NCBI GenBank assembly: GCA_023399455.1 | Contig: JAEWPN010000023.1 | Location: forward strand, 1-14,813 | Reading direction: 5' to 3' | Length of the DNA: 14,813 bases | From: Bacillota bacterium | Lineage (GTDB): Bacteria > Bacillota > Clostridia > Lachnospirales > Lachnospiraceae | In this document: one piece after another, positions 7,258 through 13,670 of the stretch | How positions within the stretch are numbered: the first letter of the stretch is position 1 | Layout: every line of letters begins with the position of its first letter | Notes under the pieces: model-generated | Told to the model about the DNA's origin: nothing | Seen by the model: the letters and a program-made list of their open reading frames with translations, nothing else | Databases searched by the model: none | Translations under genes and position numbers: made by a program

Positions 7258-8271
7258 ATGAGAAAAATAACGATTAAAGATGTTGCGACAGAAACAGGAT
7301 TGTCTATCGCAACAGTATCTTACGCGATGAGCGGAAAAAAAGTACTTCCGCCGGAAACAGTACAACAGGTAAAAGATGCTATCAAGAAGCTGGGATATGT
7401 GAAAAACATATCTGCAAGCAGTCTTGCGAGCAATAAAAGCAGTCTGATAGGAGTCGTTATTCCACAAACAGAGCCGGGCAGTATGATGGTATTCCAGAAT
7501 CCATTCTATAGTGAAATACTGTCCAGTATTGAATATAATGCCAGAATAAGGGGATATCACGTAATTGTGTCCGGGACGAACGCGGATGAGACATATTTTC
7601 ATTTGGCACAGCAGAGAAATCTCGATGGCATTATTGTTATTGGTGCGTATTCCGAGGATTTCTACGAAGGTTTGAATGAAAGCAATATACCGGTGGTATT
7701 GGTAGATTCCTATATGGACAACCATGCCTATAAGGAAGTGAAGCTGGATGATATTTATGGCGGATACGCGGCAACCAAATATCTGCTGGAGCATGGGCAC
7801 AAAAAAATTGCTTTTTTGTCGGGCAAATTAAAAACAGGGGGTGTCAGCGCAAAGCGGTATGAAGGTTATAGAAGCGCTTTGGAAGAAGGCGGAGTGCCTG
7901 TCAATCCCTCTTATCTTTTTCATGCGAACGTCGATTTTGAAAAGGCCAGAAAAATGGCAAGAAGAATTGTGACTGAGACAGATTGCACAGCGATCTTCTG
8001 TACGGCGGATGTGATTGCCATGGGCGCTATTAAGGAACTGAATATAATGCAGATTAAGATTCCTCAGCAGATATCTATCATTGGCTTTGATAATCTTGAT
8101 ATTGCAAACTATTGTACGCCTGGTCTTACAACAATCGGACAGGATATATTTGAGAAGGGAAAAAAAGCGGTGGAAATGCTGTGCTATACAATGGATGAAA
8201 AAGTAAAGGAGCCTGAAGAGTATGTGGTTCCCATCCAAATTGTAGAGCGTGAATCCGTTGCTTATATATAA
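7258..8271 (+). CDS. LacI-family transcriptional repressor of the sugar operon
   Basis: This is a DNA-binding sugar-responsive regulator. The N-terminal helix-turn-helix is clear: ITIKDVATETGLSIATVSYAMSG within residues 4-26, followed by the hinge helix region ending SASSLASNKS. The rest is a periplasmic-binding-protein-like effector domain (IGVVIPQTEPG, GIIVIGAY, AFLSGKL, AIFCTADVIAMGA, IIGFDNLDIANYCTPGLTTIGQD). From the ATG at 7258 the protein is 337 residues, normal for the family. A GTG at 7249 would add three residues. GGGG at 7243-7246 is placed better for 7258 (11 nt) than for 7249 (2 nt). The gene lies between the two glycosidase genes, 21 bp after GH31 and 4 bp before GH13. The CG-centred palindromes at 2066 and 2131 are its probable operators. 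Confidence 0.94.
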   Translation: MRKITIKDVATETGLSIATVSYAMSGKKVLPPETVQQVKDAIKKLGYVKNISASSLASNKSSLIGVVIPQTEPGSMMVFQNPFYSEILSSIEYNARIRGYHVIVSGTNADETYFHLAQQRNLDGIIVIGAYSEDFYEGLNESNIPVVLVDSYMDNHAYKEVKLDDIYGGYAATKYLLEHGHKKIAFLSGKLKTGGVSAKRYEGYRSALEEGGVPVNPSYLFHANVDFEKARKMARRIVTETDCTAIFCTADVIAMGAIKELNIMQIKIPQQISIIGFDNLDIANYCTPGLTTIGQDIFEKGKKAVEMLCYTMDEKVKEPEEYVVPIQIVERESVAYI

Positions 8272-8275
8272 GGTT

Positions 8276-9934
8276 ATGGAACGAAAATGGTGGAAAGAAT
8301 GTGTTATTTATCAACTGTATCCAAGAAGCTTTATGGACAGTAATCACGATGGAATCGGTGACTTAAACGGGATAATAGGAAAGCTTGATTATTTGAAGGA
8401 GCTGGGGGTCGGTGCTGTCTGGCTCAATCCTGTTTATGAATCTCCAAATGATGATATGGGTTATGATATCAGCGACTATCGGCAGATAATGAGAGAATTT
8501 GGTACAATGGAAGATTTCGATGTGCTTCTTAGGGAGGCACACGGCCGCGGTATCCGCATCATTATGGATTTGGTGGTGAACCATTCGTCCGATGAGCATT
8601 CATGGTTTGCCAAGTCACGTAAAGATAAGGACAATCCATATCGTGATTATTATATTTGGCGCAAAGGGGAAAACGGCAAAGAACCAAATAATTGGGGATC
8701 TTTTTTTACACCCTCCGCATGGAAATATGATGAAATCACAGATGAATATTATCTGCACCTGTTCTCAGAAAAACAGCCTGATTTAAACTGGGAGAACAGA
8801 AAGCTTCGGGAAGAGATCTATGACATGATTAATTGGTGGCTCGATAAGGGAGTGGATGGTTTCCGCATGGATGTCATTAATCTGATAGCCAAGAAACCGG
8901 GGCTTCCCGATGGAACAGGAGAAAAGACGATTTCCGGATACACCTTCTGTCCTGAGAATTTTGCGAATCAGCCGGAGCTCCATGATTACCTTAAGGAAAT
9001 GCGCGCCGCTTGTTTTGACGGCAGAGATAGCATGTGTGTGGGAGAGACGCCCTTTGTAACGCCGGAAATCGGCAGGCAGCTAATGAACAAAGAGAACCGT
9101 GAACTAGACATGATCTTCCAGTTTGAGCTTATGGATATAGATAGCGGGAGAAGTGGAAAGTGGGAGATTGTTCCATATACTCTTGCAGATTTTAAACGTG
9201 TTATCAGCCGTTGGCAGGAAGCGACAAAGGAAGGCTGGGGAAGTTTGTTTTGGTCGAATCACGACCAGCCGAGGCCGCTTTCTAGATTCGTGTCACCGGA
9301 TACGGAAGAGGAGAGAGTACGGGCGGCTAAGATGCTTGCCGCAGCAATGCACTTGTTAAGAGGAACCTCTTTTATTTATCAAGGGGAAGAAATAGGAATG
9401 ACCAATGCGCCCTTCACCTCGATTATGGAACTGCGGGATATTGAGAGCATCAGGTATTATGAAGAAGCCGAAAAAGCAGGGGTAAAGGAAAAAGCATGGG
9501 ATGCCATACTGAAAAAAGGAAGAGATAATGCCAGAACCCCTATGCAGTGGGAGGATAGCGTAAATGCAGGATTCTCGGATGCTGCTCCATGGCTGGCGGT
9601 TAATGAAAATTATCATAAGATTAACGTGGAAAAGGCACTGGCGGATACCGATTCAATCTGGTACTTCTATCAGAAGCTGATAGCTTTCAAATCCGGAAAT
9701 GATACGGCTATTTACGGGGATTATAAGGAGCTTTACTCTGAAACGGAAGCCGTGTTTGCATACCGTAGAGAACTGGAGGAAGAAGCCTTTGACGTCATCT
9801 GCAATTTCACAAAAAAAGAAGTAGCATTTGACTGGAAGCAGTATAGTGGGAAGGAAATTTATTTCCATAATTATGACAATAGAAGTGAGTCCGTTCTGCG
9901 CCCTTATGAGGTTCGTGTAATCAGGATAAAGTGA
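8276..9934 (+). CDS. GH13 alpha-glucosidase, oligo-1,6-glucosidase type
   Basis: This is a cytoplasmic exo-glucosidase (GH13_31-like, MalL/isomaltase relatives) that hydrolyses terminal alpha-glucosidic bonds of short oligosaccharides. From the ATG at 8276 it has 552 residues, starting MERKWWKECVIYQLYPRSF. The Ca-binding-type loop DSNHDGIGD follows. The four GH13 regions are visible: DLVVNHSSDEHSWF, GFRMDVIN with nucleophile Asp199, GETPF with acid/base Glu257, and SNHDQPR with Asp330. Asp199 matches the numbering of Bacillus cereus oligo-1,6-glucosidase. The next residue is Val200, which in this family goes with alpha-1,6 preference (Thr or Ala in maltases). A GTG at 8249 would overlap the lacI-type gene and add nine residues before the family's usual start, so it is not preferred. 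AAGG at 8270-8273 is close and weak, suggesting coupling to the upstream stop 4 bp away. Confidence 0.94.
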   Translation: MERKWWKECVIYQLYPRSFMDSNHDGIGDLNGIIGKLDYLKELGVGAVWLNPVYESPNDDMGYDISDYRQIMREFGTMEDFDVLLREAHGRGIRIIMDLVVNHSSDEHSWFAKSRKDKDNPYRDYYIWRKGENGKEPNNWGSFFTPSAWKYDEITDEYYLHLFSEKQPDLNWENRKLREEIYDMINWWLDKGVDGFRMDVINLIAKKPGLPDGTGEKTISGYTFCPENFANQPELHDYLKEMRAACFDGRDSMCVGETPFVTPEIGRQLMNKENRELDMIFQFELMDIDSGRSGKWEIVPYTLADFKRVISRWQEATKEGWGSLFWSNHDQPRPLSRFVSPDTEEERVRAAKMLAAAMHLLRGTSFIYQGEEIGMTNAPFTSIMELRDIESIRYYEEAEKAGVKEKAWDAILKKGRDNARTPMQWEDSVNAGFSDAAPWLAVNENYHKINVEKALADTDSIWYFYQKLIAFKSGNDTAIYGDYKELYSETEAVFAYRRELEEEAFDVICNFTKKEVAFDWKQYSGKEIYFHNYDNRSESVLRPYEVRVIRIK

Positions 9935-9962
9935 CTTATTTCTTTGCGCAGTCTGCTATAAT

Positions 9963-10204
9963 GATTAGGGTGTCAAAAGGTCCTTTTGCGAACGTCTCCA
10001 GGCAATATGCTCAAAACAAAAAGACTCCTGCGCCGAATTCCAATATATAAGAAGTTCTAATTCTCAGTCTATTCGCGCCAAACATACCAGAAAAAAAATA
10101 TCCAGAGAAAGAACTTCTAAATATTTACATAGGCGCAGTCGTTTTTTTTGTTTTGGTCATATTGACCAGAATGTATTTATAAAGGACCCTTTGACACCCT
10201 AATC
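9963..10204. mobile_element. MITE-like non-autonomous element, 242 bp
   Basis: Terminal inverted repeats of 24 bp with one mismatch occupy 9963-9986 (beginning GATTAGGGTGTC) and 10181-10204 (ending GACACCCTAATC). The direct repeat CTATAAT flanks the element at 9956-9962 and 10205-10211, as expected of a 7-bp target duplication (8 bp, CTATAATG, if the boundary is shifted by one base). The interior continues the symmetry imperfectly. CAATATG, CAAAACAAAAA, GCGCC and AGAAGTTCT on the left arm (10003-10056) have complements in order on the right arm (10110-10160). Transcribed, it would fold into one long hairpin with a loop near 10060-10105. It has no open reading frame, so mobility would need a transposase elsewhere. 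The family is not identified. It begins 28 bp after the GH13 stop and may also terminate that operon. Confidence 0.8.
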
Positions 10205-10243
10205 CTATAATGTAATTGCGTGGAGTCTTTATAGAAGATAGCC

Positions 10244-10288
10244 TTGACAAAGTCCGTTATTCAATGATATAATATTCAACGTTGAGTA
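10244..10288 (+). promoter_or_regulatory. padR promoter with overlapping palindromic operator
   Basis: A perfect -35 TTGACA (10244-10249) and -10 TATAAT (10268-10273) are spaced by 18 bp. Starting on the last base of the -10 is TATTCAACGTTGAGTA (10273-10288), a 16-bp palindrome with one mismatched pair and a perfect TCAACGTTGA core. Its position over the start site indicates repression, most simply by the PadR protein encoded 17 bp downstream. The promoter lies just outside the MITE, about 40 bp from its right end. Confidence 0.8.
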
Positions 10289-10305
10289 AGTGAGGTGAAA
10301 TAAAA

Positions 10306-10845
10306 TTGACACGGTTACTTGTACTTGGAATATTAGATGTTCAGCCAATGTCCGGCTACGATATTCAACAGACATTGCAGATGACGGATGCAGAACGGTG
10401 GGGCGGTGTTTTGATTGGCTCTATCTACCACGCGCTGAAAAAAATGGAGCAGGAAGGATATGTCATAGTTACCAGTATAGAACAGACAGGACACCGACAA
10501 AAAGCGGTTTACTCAATTACAGACACTGGAAGAGCTTATCTCCAAACGTTAATTAAAGACTCGCTAAAGGTTTCTTCTGTACTATATCCCTCCACATTAT
10601 ATTCCGGCTTATCATTTTATGAGAAGTTATCAGTTGATGAATGCCGCAAGGCACTTGAACAACAGCGCATTGCTCTAAAAGATGAATATAATGCTGTGAA
10701 ATCCGGATTTGAAGCCAAAGACACTGCGATGCAACATAAAATCCCTCCAATGGTTAATCTTATCATGGATAATATGTTTTCCATAATAAAGCAGCAACAG
10801 GATTTTGTTGATAATGCTTTGGCACTTTTGGAGAAAGAGCACTAA
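10306..10845 (+). CDS. PadR-family transcriptional regulator
   Basis: This is a winged-helix repressor, 179 residues. The N-terminal PadR domain is recognisable as LLVLGILDVQPMSGYDIQQTL, then GSIYHALKKMEQEGYV (recognition helix region) and KAVYSITDTGRAYL (wing), to about residue 80. The C-terminal half is helical and likely forms the dimer interface, as in PadR subfamily 2 (Vir) proteins. The start codon is TTG at 10306, chosen because GAGGTG at 10292-10297 lies 8 nt before it and the family N-terminus begins exactly there; no ATG fits. Regulators of this family commonly control a neighbouring efflux ABC transporter and respond to the exported compound. The same palindrome at its own promoter and ahead of the downstream ATPase gene supports that role here. 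Confidence 0.92.
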   Translation: MTRLLVLGILDVQPMSGYDIQQTLQMTDAERWGGVLIGSIYHALKKMEQEGYVIVTSIEQTGHRQKAVYSITDTGRAYLQTLIKDSLKVSSVLYPSTLYSGLSFYEKLSVDECRKALEQQRIALKDEYNAVKSGFEAKDTAMQHKIPPMVNLIMDNMFSIIKQQQDFVDNALALLEKEH

Positions 10846-10849
10846 AAAA

Positions 10850-10871
10850 TCTCCCTCTATCGTGAGGGAGA
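10850..10871 (-). terminator. Hairpin with terminator polarity on the minus strand
   Basis: TCTCCCTC (10850-10857) and GAGGGAGA (10864-10871) form an 8-bp stem with a 6-nt loop, beginning 5 bases after the padR stop. The flanking run is A on the plus strand on both sides. An intrinsic terminator with a U-tract is therefore complete only for transcripts reading the minus strand; for plus-strand transcripts the stem is followed by A residues. No minus-strand gene is seen upstream of it. Confidence 0.45.
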
Positions 10872-10885
10872 AAAAATAAACCGAA

Positions 10886-10901
10886 TACTCAACATTGAAT
10901 A
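10886..10901 (+). promoter_or_regulatory. Second PadR-type operator, before the ABC ATPase gene
   Basis: TACTCAACATTGAATA differs by a single central base from the reverse complement of the padR-promoter palindrome at 10273-10288. It lies 46 bp before the ATPase start codon. No convincing separate promoter is seen around it, so it may act on read-through transcription or on a weak promoter that I cannot define. Confidence 0.7.
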
Positions 10902-10931
10902 AACAATATTAATTATAAGGAGAATTTGAGA

Positions 10932-11648
10932 ATGATTTTAATGGAGGCTAAAGGCATACACAAGCAATTTCATAACCGCGAAGTTGTGAAAGGAATTGAT
11001 GTAGAAATTCGGCAAAGTGAAATTCTCGCTTTGATAGGAACGAACGGAGCCGGGAAATCAACCACTATGGGAATGCTCTTAGGAATATTACCACCAGATG
11101 CAGGAGCAATTACACGATGGAGAGAAGATTATAAAGCACATATTGGAGTTCAATTGCAGTCTACTCCCTTTTTTGAAGGCTACACCACGGAAGAGAATTT
11201 ACAACTGTTTGCGGCGCTTTACAATTTACGAATGGGTAAAGAGCAAATTCAGAAGAAACTGGAGGAATGCAACTTACAGGAAGCAAGAAAAACTCTTGCA
11301 TCACGTTTATCTGGCGGACAGCAAAAAAGACTTGCGATTGCCGTTACCACTCTGCATAATCCGGATTTGATTATACTTGACGAACCGGCAGCAGGACTTG
11401 ACCCCCGTGCCCGGCACGAAGTAAGAACTATGATAAAGCGATTAGCACAAAATAAGGTAACAGTGCTCTTTTCATCACATGATATGGAAGAAGTATCCCG
11501 TATTGCCGACCGTATTATTTTAATGCACGAGGGACTTATTGTTGCCCAAGGGGAACCGGAGAGTCTTTTACAGCAATATCATACCGAAAATCTTGAAAGT
11601 TTGTATCTTGAATTGACCGACAACACACAAGCGGAAGCGAATAGGTGA
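10932..11648 (+). CDS. ABC exporter ATP-binding protein
   Basis: This is the nucleotide-binding subunit of an ABC-2 type exporter (CcmA/drug-efflux group, COG1131), 238 residues from the ATG at 10932. Walker A is GTNGAGKST (G36-T44, Lys42), the signature is LSGGQQKR (126-133), and Walker B is LIILDEP with Asp150 and catalytic Glu151. The D-loop AGLDP and the switch histidine in SSHDMEEV are also present, so the ATPase should be active. AAGGAG at 10917-10922 is 9 nt from this ATG. An in-frame TTG at 10926 would be only 3 nt away and is less likely. The gene follows padR and precedes the permease gene, which together form the transporter. The substrate is unknown; efflux of an antimicrobial or lipid is typical for PadR-linked pairs. 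Confidence 0.93.
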   Translation: MILMEAKGIHKQFHNREVVKGIDVEIRQSEILALIGTNGAGKSTTMGMLLGILPPDAGAITRWREDYKAHIGVQLQSTPFFEGYTTEENLQLFAALYNLRMGKEQIQKKLEECNLQEARKTLASRLSGGQQKRLAIAVTTLHNPDLIILDEPAAGLDPRARHEVRTMIKRLAQNKVTVLFSSHDMEEVSRIADRIILMHEGLIVAQGEPESLLQQYHTENLESLYLELTDNTQAEANR

Positions 11649-11777
11649 AGAAAAAGAGCTTTCAACTATTGATTTTTAGTCCGCCGAAGCGGACATGGAG
11701 GTATAAGGTTGAATAAAAATGCGTATTCAACTATTGATTTGAGTGCGCGACGCAACGCGCAGATGGGTATAAAAATG
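11643..11777 (+). repeat. Tandemly duplicated translation-initiation region with paired hairpins
   Basis: Two diverged copies, 11643-11708 and 11706-11774, lie at a 65-66 bp offset. They share the exact 15-mer TTCAACTATTGATTT (11661-11675 and 11726-11740) and GGTATAA. Each contains a 6-bp hairpin at the same place, with different sequence: GTCCGC-CGAA-GCGGAC (11679-11694) and TGCGCG-ACGCAA-CGCGCA (11744-11761). Each ends with a Shine-Dalgarno and a start codon at equivalent positions: GGAGG then TTG at 11709, and GATGGG then ATG at 11775. Both starts are in the same frame. Confidence 0.7.
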
Positions 11778-12488
11778 AAAACAATATTCAGTCTTACATT
11801 TAAATCTGCAAGCCGGGATCCTTTTTTAATACTATGGTCTATTGTACTGCCAATCGGTGGTGCAATTGGATTAGGGATTTTTATAAAATCTTCGGATTAT
11901 CCGCAGCATATATTAACTGGGATGATGGCTATCAGTATCTTGTTCTACTCATTTATGACCACTTCTTTTGCTATCTTGATACAACGTCGGAGAGGTGTAT
12001 ATAATCTGCTTCGGGTAACACCTATGCCCCTCTGGAAATATATATGCAGCATATCAGGAGCCTGGACGTTGATTTCGTTTCTATGTGCTATGCTCGTATT
12101 ACTGTCAGGAGTTTTTGTACTTAAGATAAATATTTCGTTGATGTCCTTCCTTGCATTAATACCTATCATTATTATTGCAACTGCTGGTTATATTTTCTTT
12201 AGTTTCTTTATAGCAAGTTTGAGCCGGACAGATAATAACGTAAGCATTTTAACCAATATTATCACTATGCCCCTAATGTTTTGCAGCAGCGCATTTTATT
12301 CCCTGAATAACGCTCCGGAGTTCATTAAAACTGTCAGCCGTTTTAATCCTTTTCAATGGTTTGTAAGCGGCTTGCGCAATGCGCTGGACTTGTCATGGCC
12401 TAGTTACTTAATAGATTTAGGACTTGTATTATTGGTGGCAATCGTTGCTTTGATATTGGCGTTGAAAACATTTCGATATTCTGAATAA
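11709..12488 (+). CDS. ABC-2 type exporter permease
   Basis: This is the membrane subunit partnered with the preceding ATPase, up to 259 residues with about six hydrophobic segments. The pattern SRDPFLILWSIVLPIGGAIGLGIF at the first membrane segment, and the later MPLMFCSSAFYSLNNAPEFIKTVSRFNPFQWFVSGLRNAL, are typical of ABC-2 (COG0842) permeases. GGAGG at 11697-11701 lies 7 nt before a TTG at 11709. An in-frame ATG at 11775 preceded by GATGGG would give 237 residues beginning MKTIFSLTFKSASRDP, which looks like the usual family N-terminus. The extra 22 residues derive from a duplicated initiation region, so the real start is undecided. The gene ends 18 bp from the convergent gene on the other strand, with no clear terminator between them. 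Confidence 0.88.
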   Translation: MNKNAYSTIDLSARRNAQMGIKMKTIFSLTFKSASRDPFLILWSIVLPIGGAIGLGIFIKSSDYPQHILTGMMAISILFYSFMTTSFAILIQRRRGVYNLLRVTPMPLWKYICSISGAWTLISFLCAMLVLLSGVFVLKINISLMSFLALIPIIIIATAGYIFFSFFIASLSRTDNNVSILTNIITMPLMFCSSAFYSLNNAPEFIKTVSRFNPFQWFVSGLRNALDLSWPSYLIDLGLVLLVAIVALILALKTFRYSE

Positions 12489-12506
12489 ATCATATAAATT
12501 ACAAAC

Positions 12507-13025
12507 CTATGTTAACGAACGAAGTTTTTTCCATTTCCGAATTTTACTGCGGAAAGACTTAAACGGTGCAACAGTGTTAATGTGCGTCCATTTCCATATA
12601 GGCCAGTTAGATGGGGTAGATGCGGCCCACTTTCTGCCGCCGGGGCGAAAAAGTTCCTCTTCGCTGAAGCCGCTGAGCCATTGGATCAGTTCATCAACGG
12701 TAGAAACAAATAATCCGGTTAACTGAGACAGCGATTCGTCTTGATACTGGTCATAAAAACTTTGGTATAACCCTCCTAATTGATTCCATTTATATCCGGG
12801 GGACGGTGTGACGACTTCTTTTCCAGCCAGCTCATTACTGTCCCAGCTGAGGAGCAGTTTCATCCAGCCAAGCTGATAGGCAATTATTTCCTGCGGTGTG
12901 CGGTCGACTTCTTCAAGACGTACCGCCTTGTCGGATTCGGGTATTCCATCAAATTCGGATATAAACATATTGGCTGTCTTTTTAATTTCAGTTATTAAAG
13001 CATCTTTGTCAGTATATTCCTGCAT
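12507..13025 (-). CDS. ClbS/DfsB-family four-helix protein
   Basis: The 172-residue protein resembles the ClbS/DfsB (DUF1706) branch of the DinB-like four-helix-bundle fold. Supporting segments are KDALITEIKKTANMFISEF, RTPQEIIAYQLGWMKLLLSW, VTPSPGYKWNQLGGLYQSFY and the Trp-rich C-terminal KWTHINTVAPFKSFRSKIRKWKK. The family's namesake ClbS inactivates the genotoxin colibactin in its producer. Most members in Clostridia have no known substrate, so no specific activity is claimed. The frame is open to 13043 (TTG), but that would place the GGAGG motif (13037-13041, minus strand) inside the gene. The ATG at 13025 about 11 nt after it is the sensible start. It is transcribed towards the ABC permease gene and away from the VOC gene. 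Confidence 0.85.
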   Translation of the reverse strand: MQEYTDKDALITEIKKTANMFISEFDGIPESDKAVRLEEVDRTPQEIIAYQLGWMKLLLSWDSNELAGKEVVTPSPGYKWNQLGGLYQSFYDQYQDESLSQLTGLFVSTVDELIQWLSGFSEEELFRPGGRKWAASTPSNWPIWKWTHINTVAPFKSFRSKIRKWKKLRSLT

Positions 13026-13060
13026 AATTTTATATTCCTCCAAATTTACTGTTTATTTTT

Positions 13061-13066
13061 ATTATA
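13061..13066 (-). promoter_or_regulatory. Possible -10 box for the ClbS-like gene
   Basis: A perfect TATAAT on the minus strand lies 36 nt before the ATG at 13025, leaving room for the ribosome-binding site. No good -35 is found at 16-18 bp; TTGTCA is present but only 12 bp away. The AT-rich context makes chance occurrence possible. Confidence 0.35.
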
Positions 13067-13185
13067 ATACACAGAATATGACAACATTATGTCGTATTAT
13101 AACAGGTTCACTCATTCTTGTTACTGTTCACTCCGTTCCCGGTAACCATCCTTTTATCTCTATAATGATTTGTTACAGTAAACGG

Positions 13186-13215
13186 TTGTACATAATTGTA
13201 AAGATATGGTACAAT
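13186..13215 (+). promoter_or_regulatory. Promoter of the VOC-SDR gene pair
   Basis: TTGTAC (13186-13191) and TACAAT (13210-13215) are spaced by 18 bp, predicting a start near 13222 and a leader of about 60 nt. TTGTAC and GTACAA (13209-13214) are also inverted repeats of each other, so a regulator could bind here; no candidate is seen. The remaining divergent spacer, 13067-13185, holds nothing else that I recognise. Confidence 0.5.
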
Positions 13216-13283
13216 GTCTGCACTATAATTCTTTTTCTTAGGCAGACAAAAATACAATTCCAGGGTGGATGTAGGAGGAAGTC

Positions 13284-13646
13284 ATGAAATTAGGAGAGGT
13301 AGGATTTTTAACAAATGATGTGATCCGACTGGCAGACTTTTACAAATTTTTGCTGGGAACTGATAACGGAAGTGGTGATGGCGTGCACCAGACTATCATT
13401 GCGGAAGAAACGATGCTGACTATCTATAACGATGGGACTGTCAAAAACAACCAGAATCAGAATATTTGTATTGCATTTACAGTAGATAACGTGGATGAGG
13501 AATACGAAAGATTGCTGGAAAAAGGTATGAAAATAATAGATAAGCCGATCACCCGTCCTTGGGGAGCAAGAAATATGAGTTTATTGGATCCTGATGGAAA
13601 TACGGTGTATTTAAGAAGTTTCCCTGAGAATGTGAAAGAAGGATAA
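13284..13646 (+). CDS. VOC-superfamily (glyoxalase/bleomycin-resistance fold) protein
   Basis: This 120-residue protein of the vicinal-oxygen-chelate fold would act as a dimer in the cytoplasm. The two beta-alpha-beta-beta-beta modules can be traced: EVGFLTNDVIRLADFYKFLLG at the start, and NICIAFTVDNVDEEYERLLEKG with ARNMSLLDPDGNTVYLRSF in the second half. The positions that usually hold metal ligands are unusual. Glutamate replaces the first histidine, cysteine stands in the HIAF-type motif, and tyrosine replaces the final glutamate after DPDGN. Canonical metal-dependent glyoxalase activity is therefore doubtful, and a binding or unknown role is possible. AGGAGG at 13273-13278 supports the ATG at 13284. 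The SDR gene follows 24 bp after its stop and is probably co-transcribed. Confidence 0.88.
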   Translation: MKLGEVGFLTNDVIRLADFYKFLLGTDNGSGDGVHQTIIAEETMLTIYNDGTVKNNQNQNICIAFTVDNVDEEYERLLEKGMKIIDKPITRPWGARNMSLLDPDGNTVYLRSFPENVKEG

Positions 13647-13670
13647 GGTTTAAAGGAGCATGGTTGTATA

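Noticed and set aside
7000..7800. Minus-strand reading frame of 266 codons across the end of GH31 and the start of the LacI gene
   Set aside because: It is fully antisense to two clearly assigned genes, shows no recognisable domain and has an atypical composition rich in Cys, His and Ile.
11098..11370. Alternative plus-strand 90-codon frame within the ABC ATPase gene
   Set aside because: It overlaps the Walker and signature motifs of the real frame and has no independent support.
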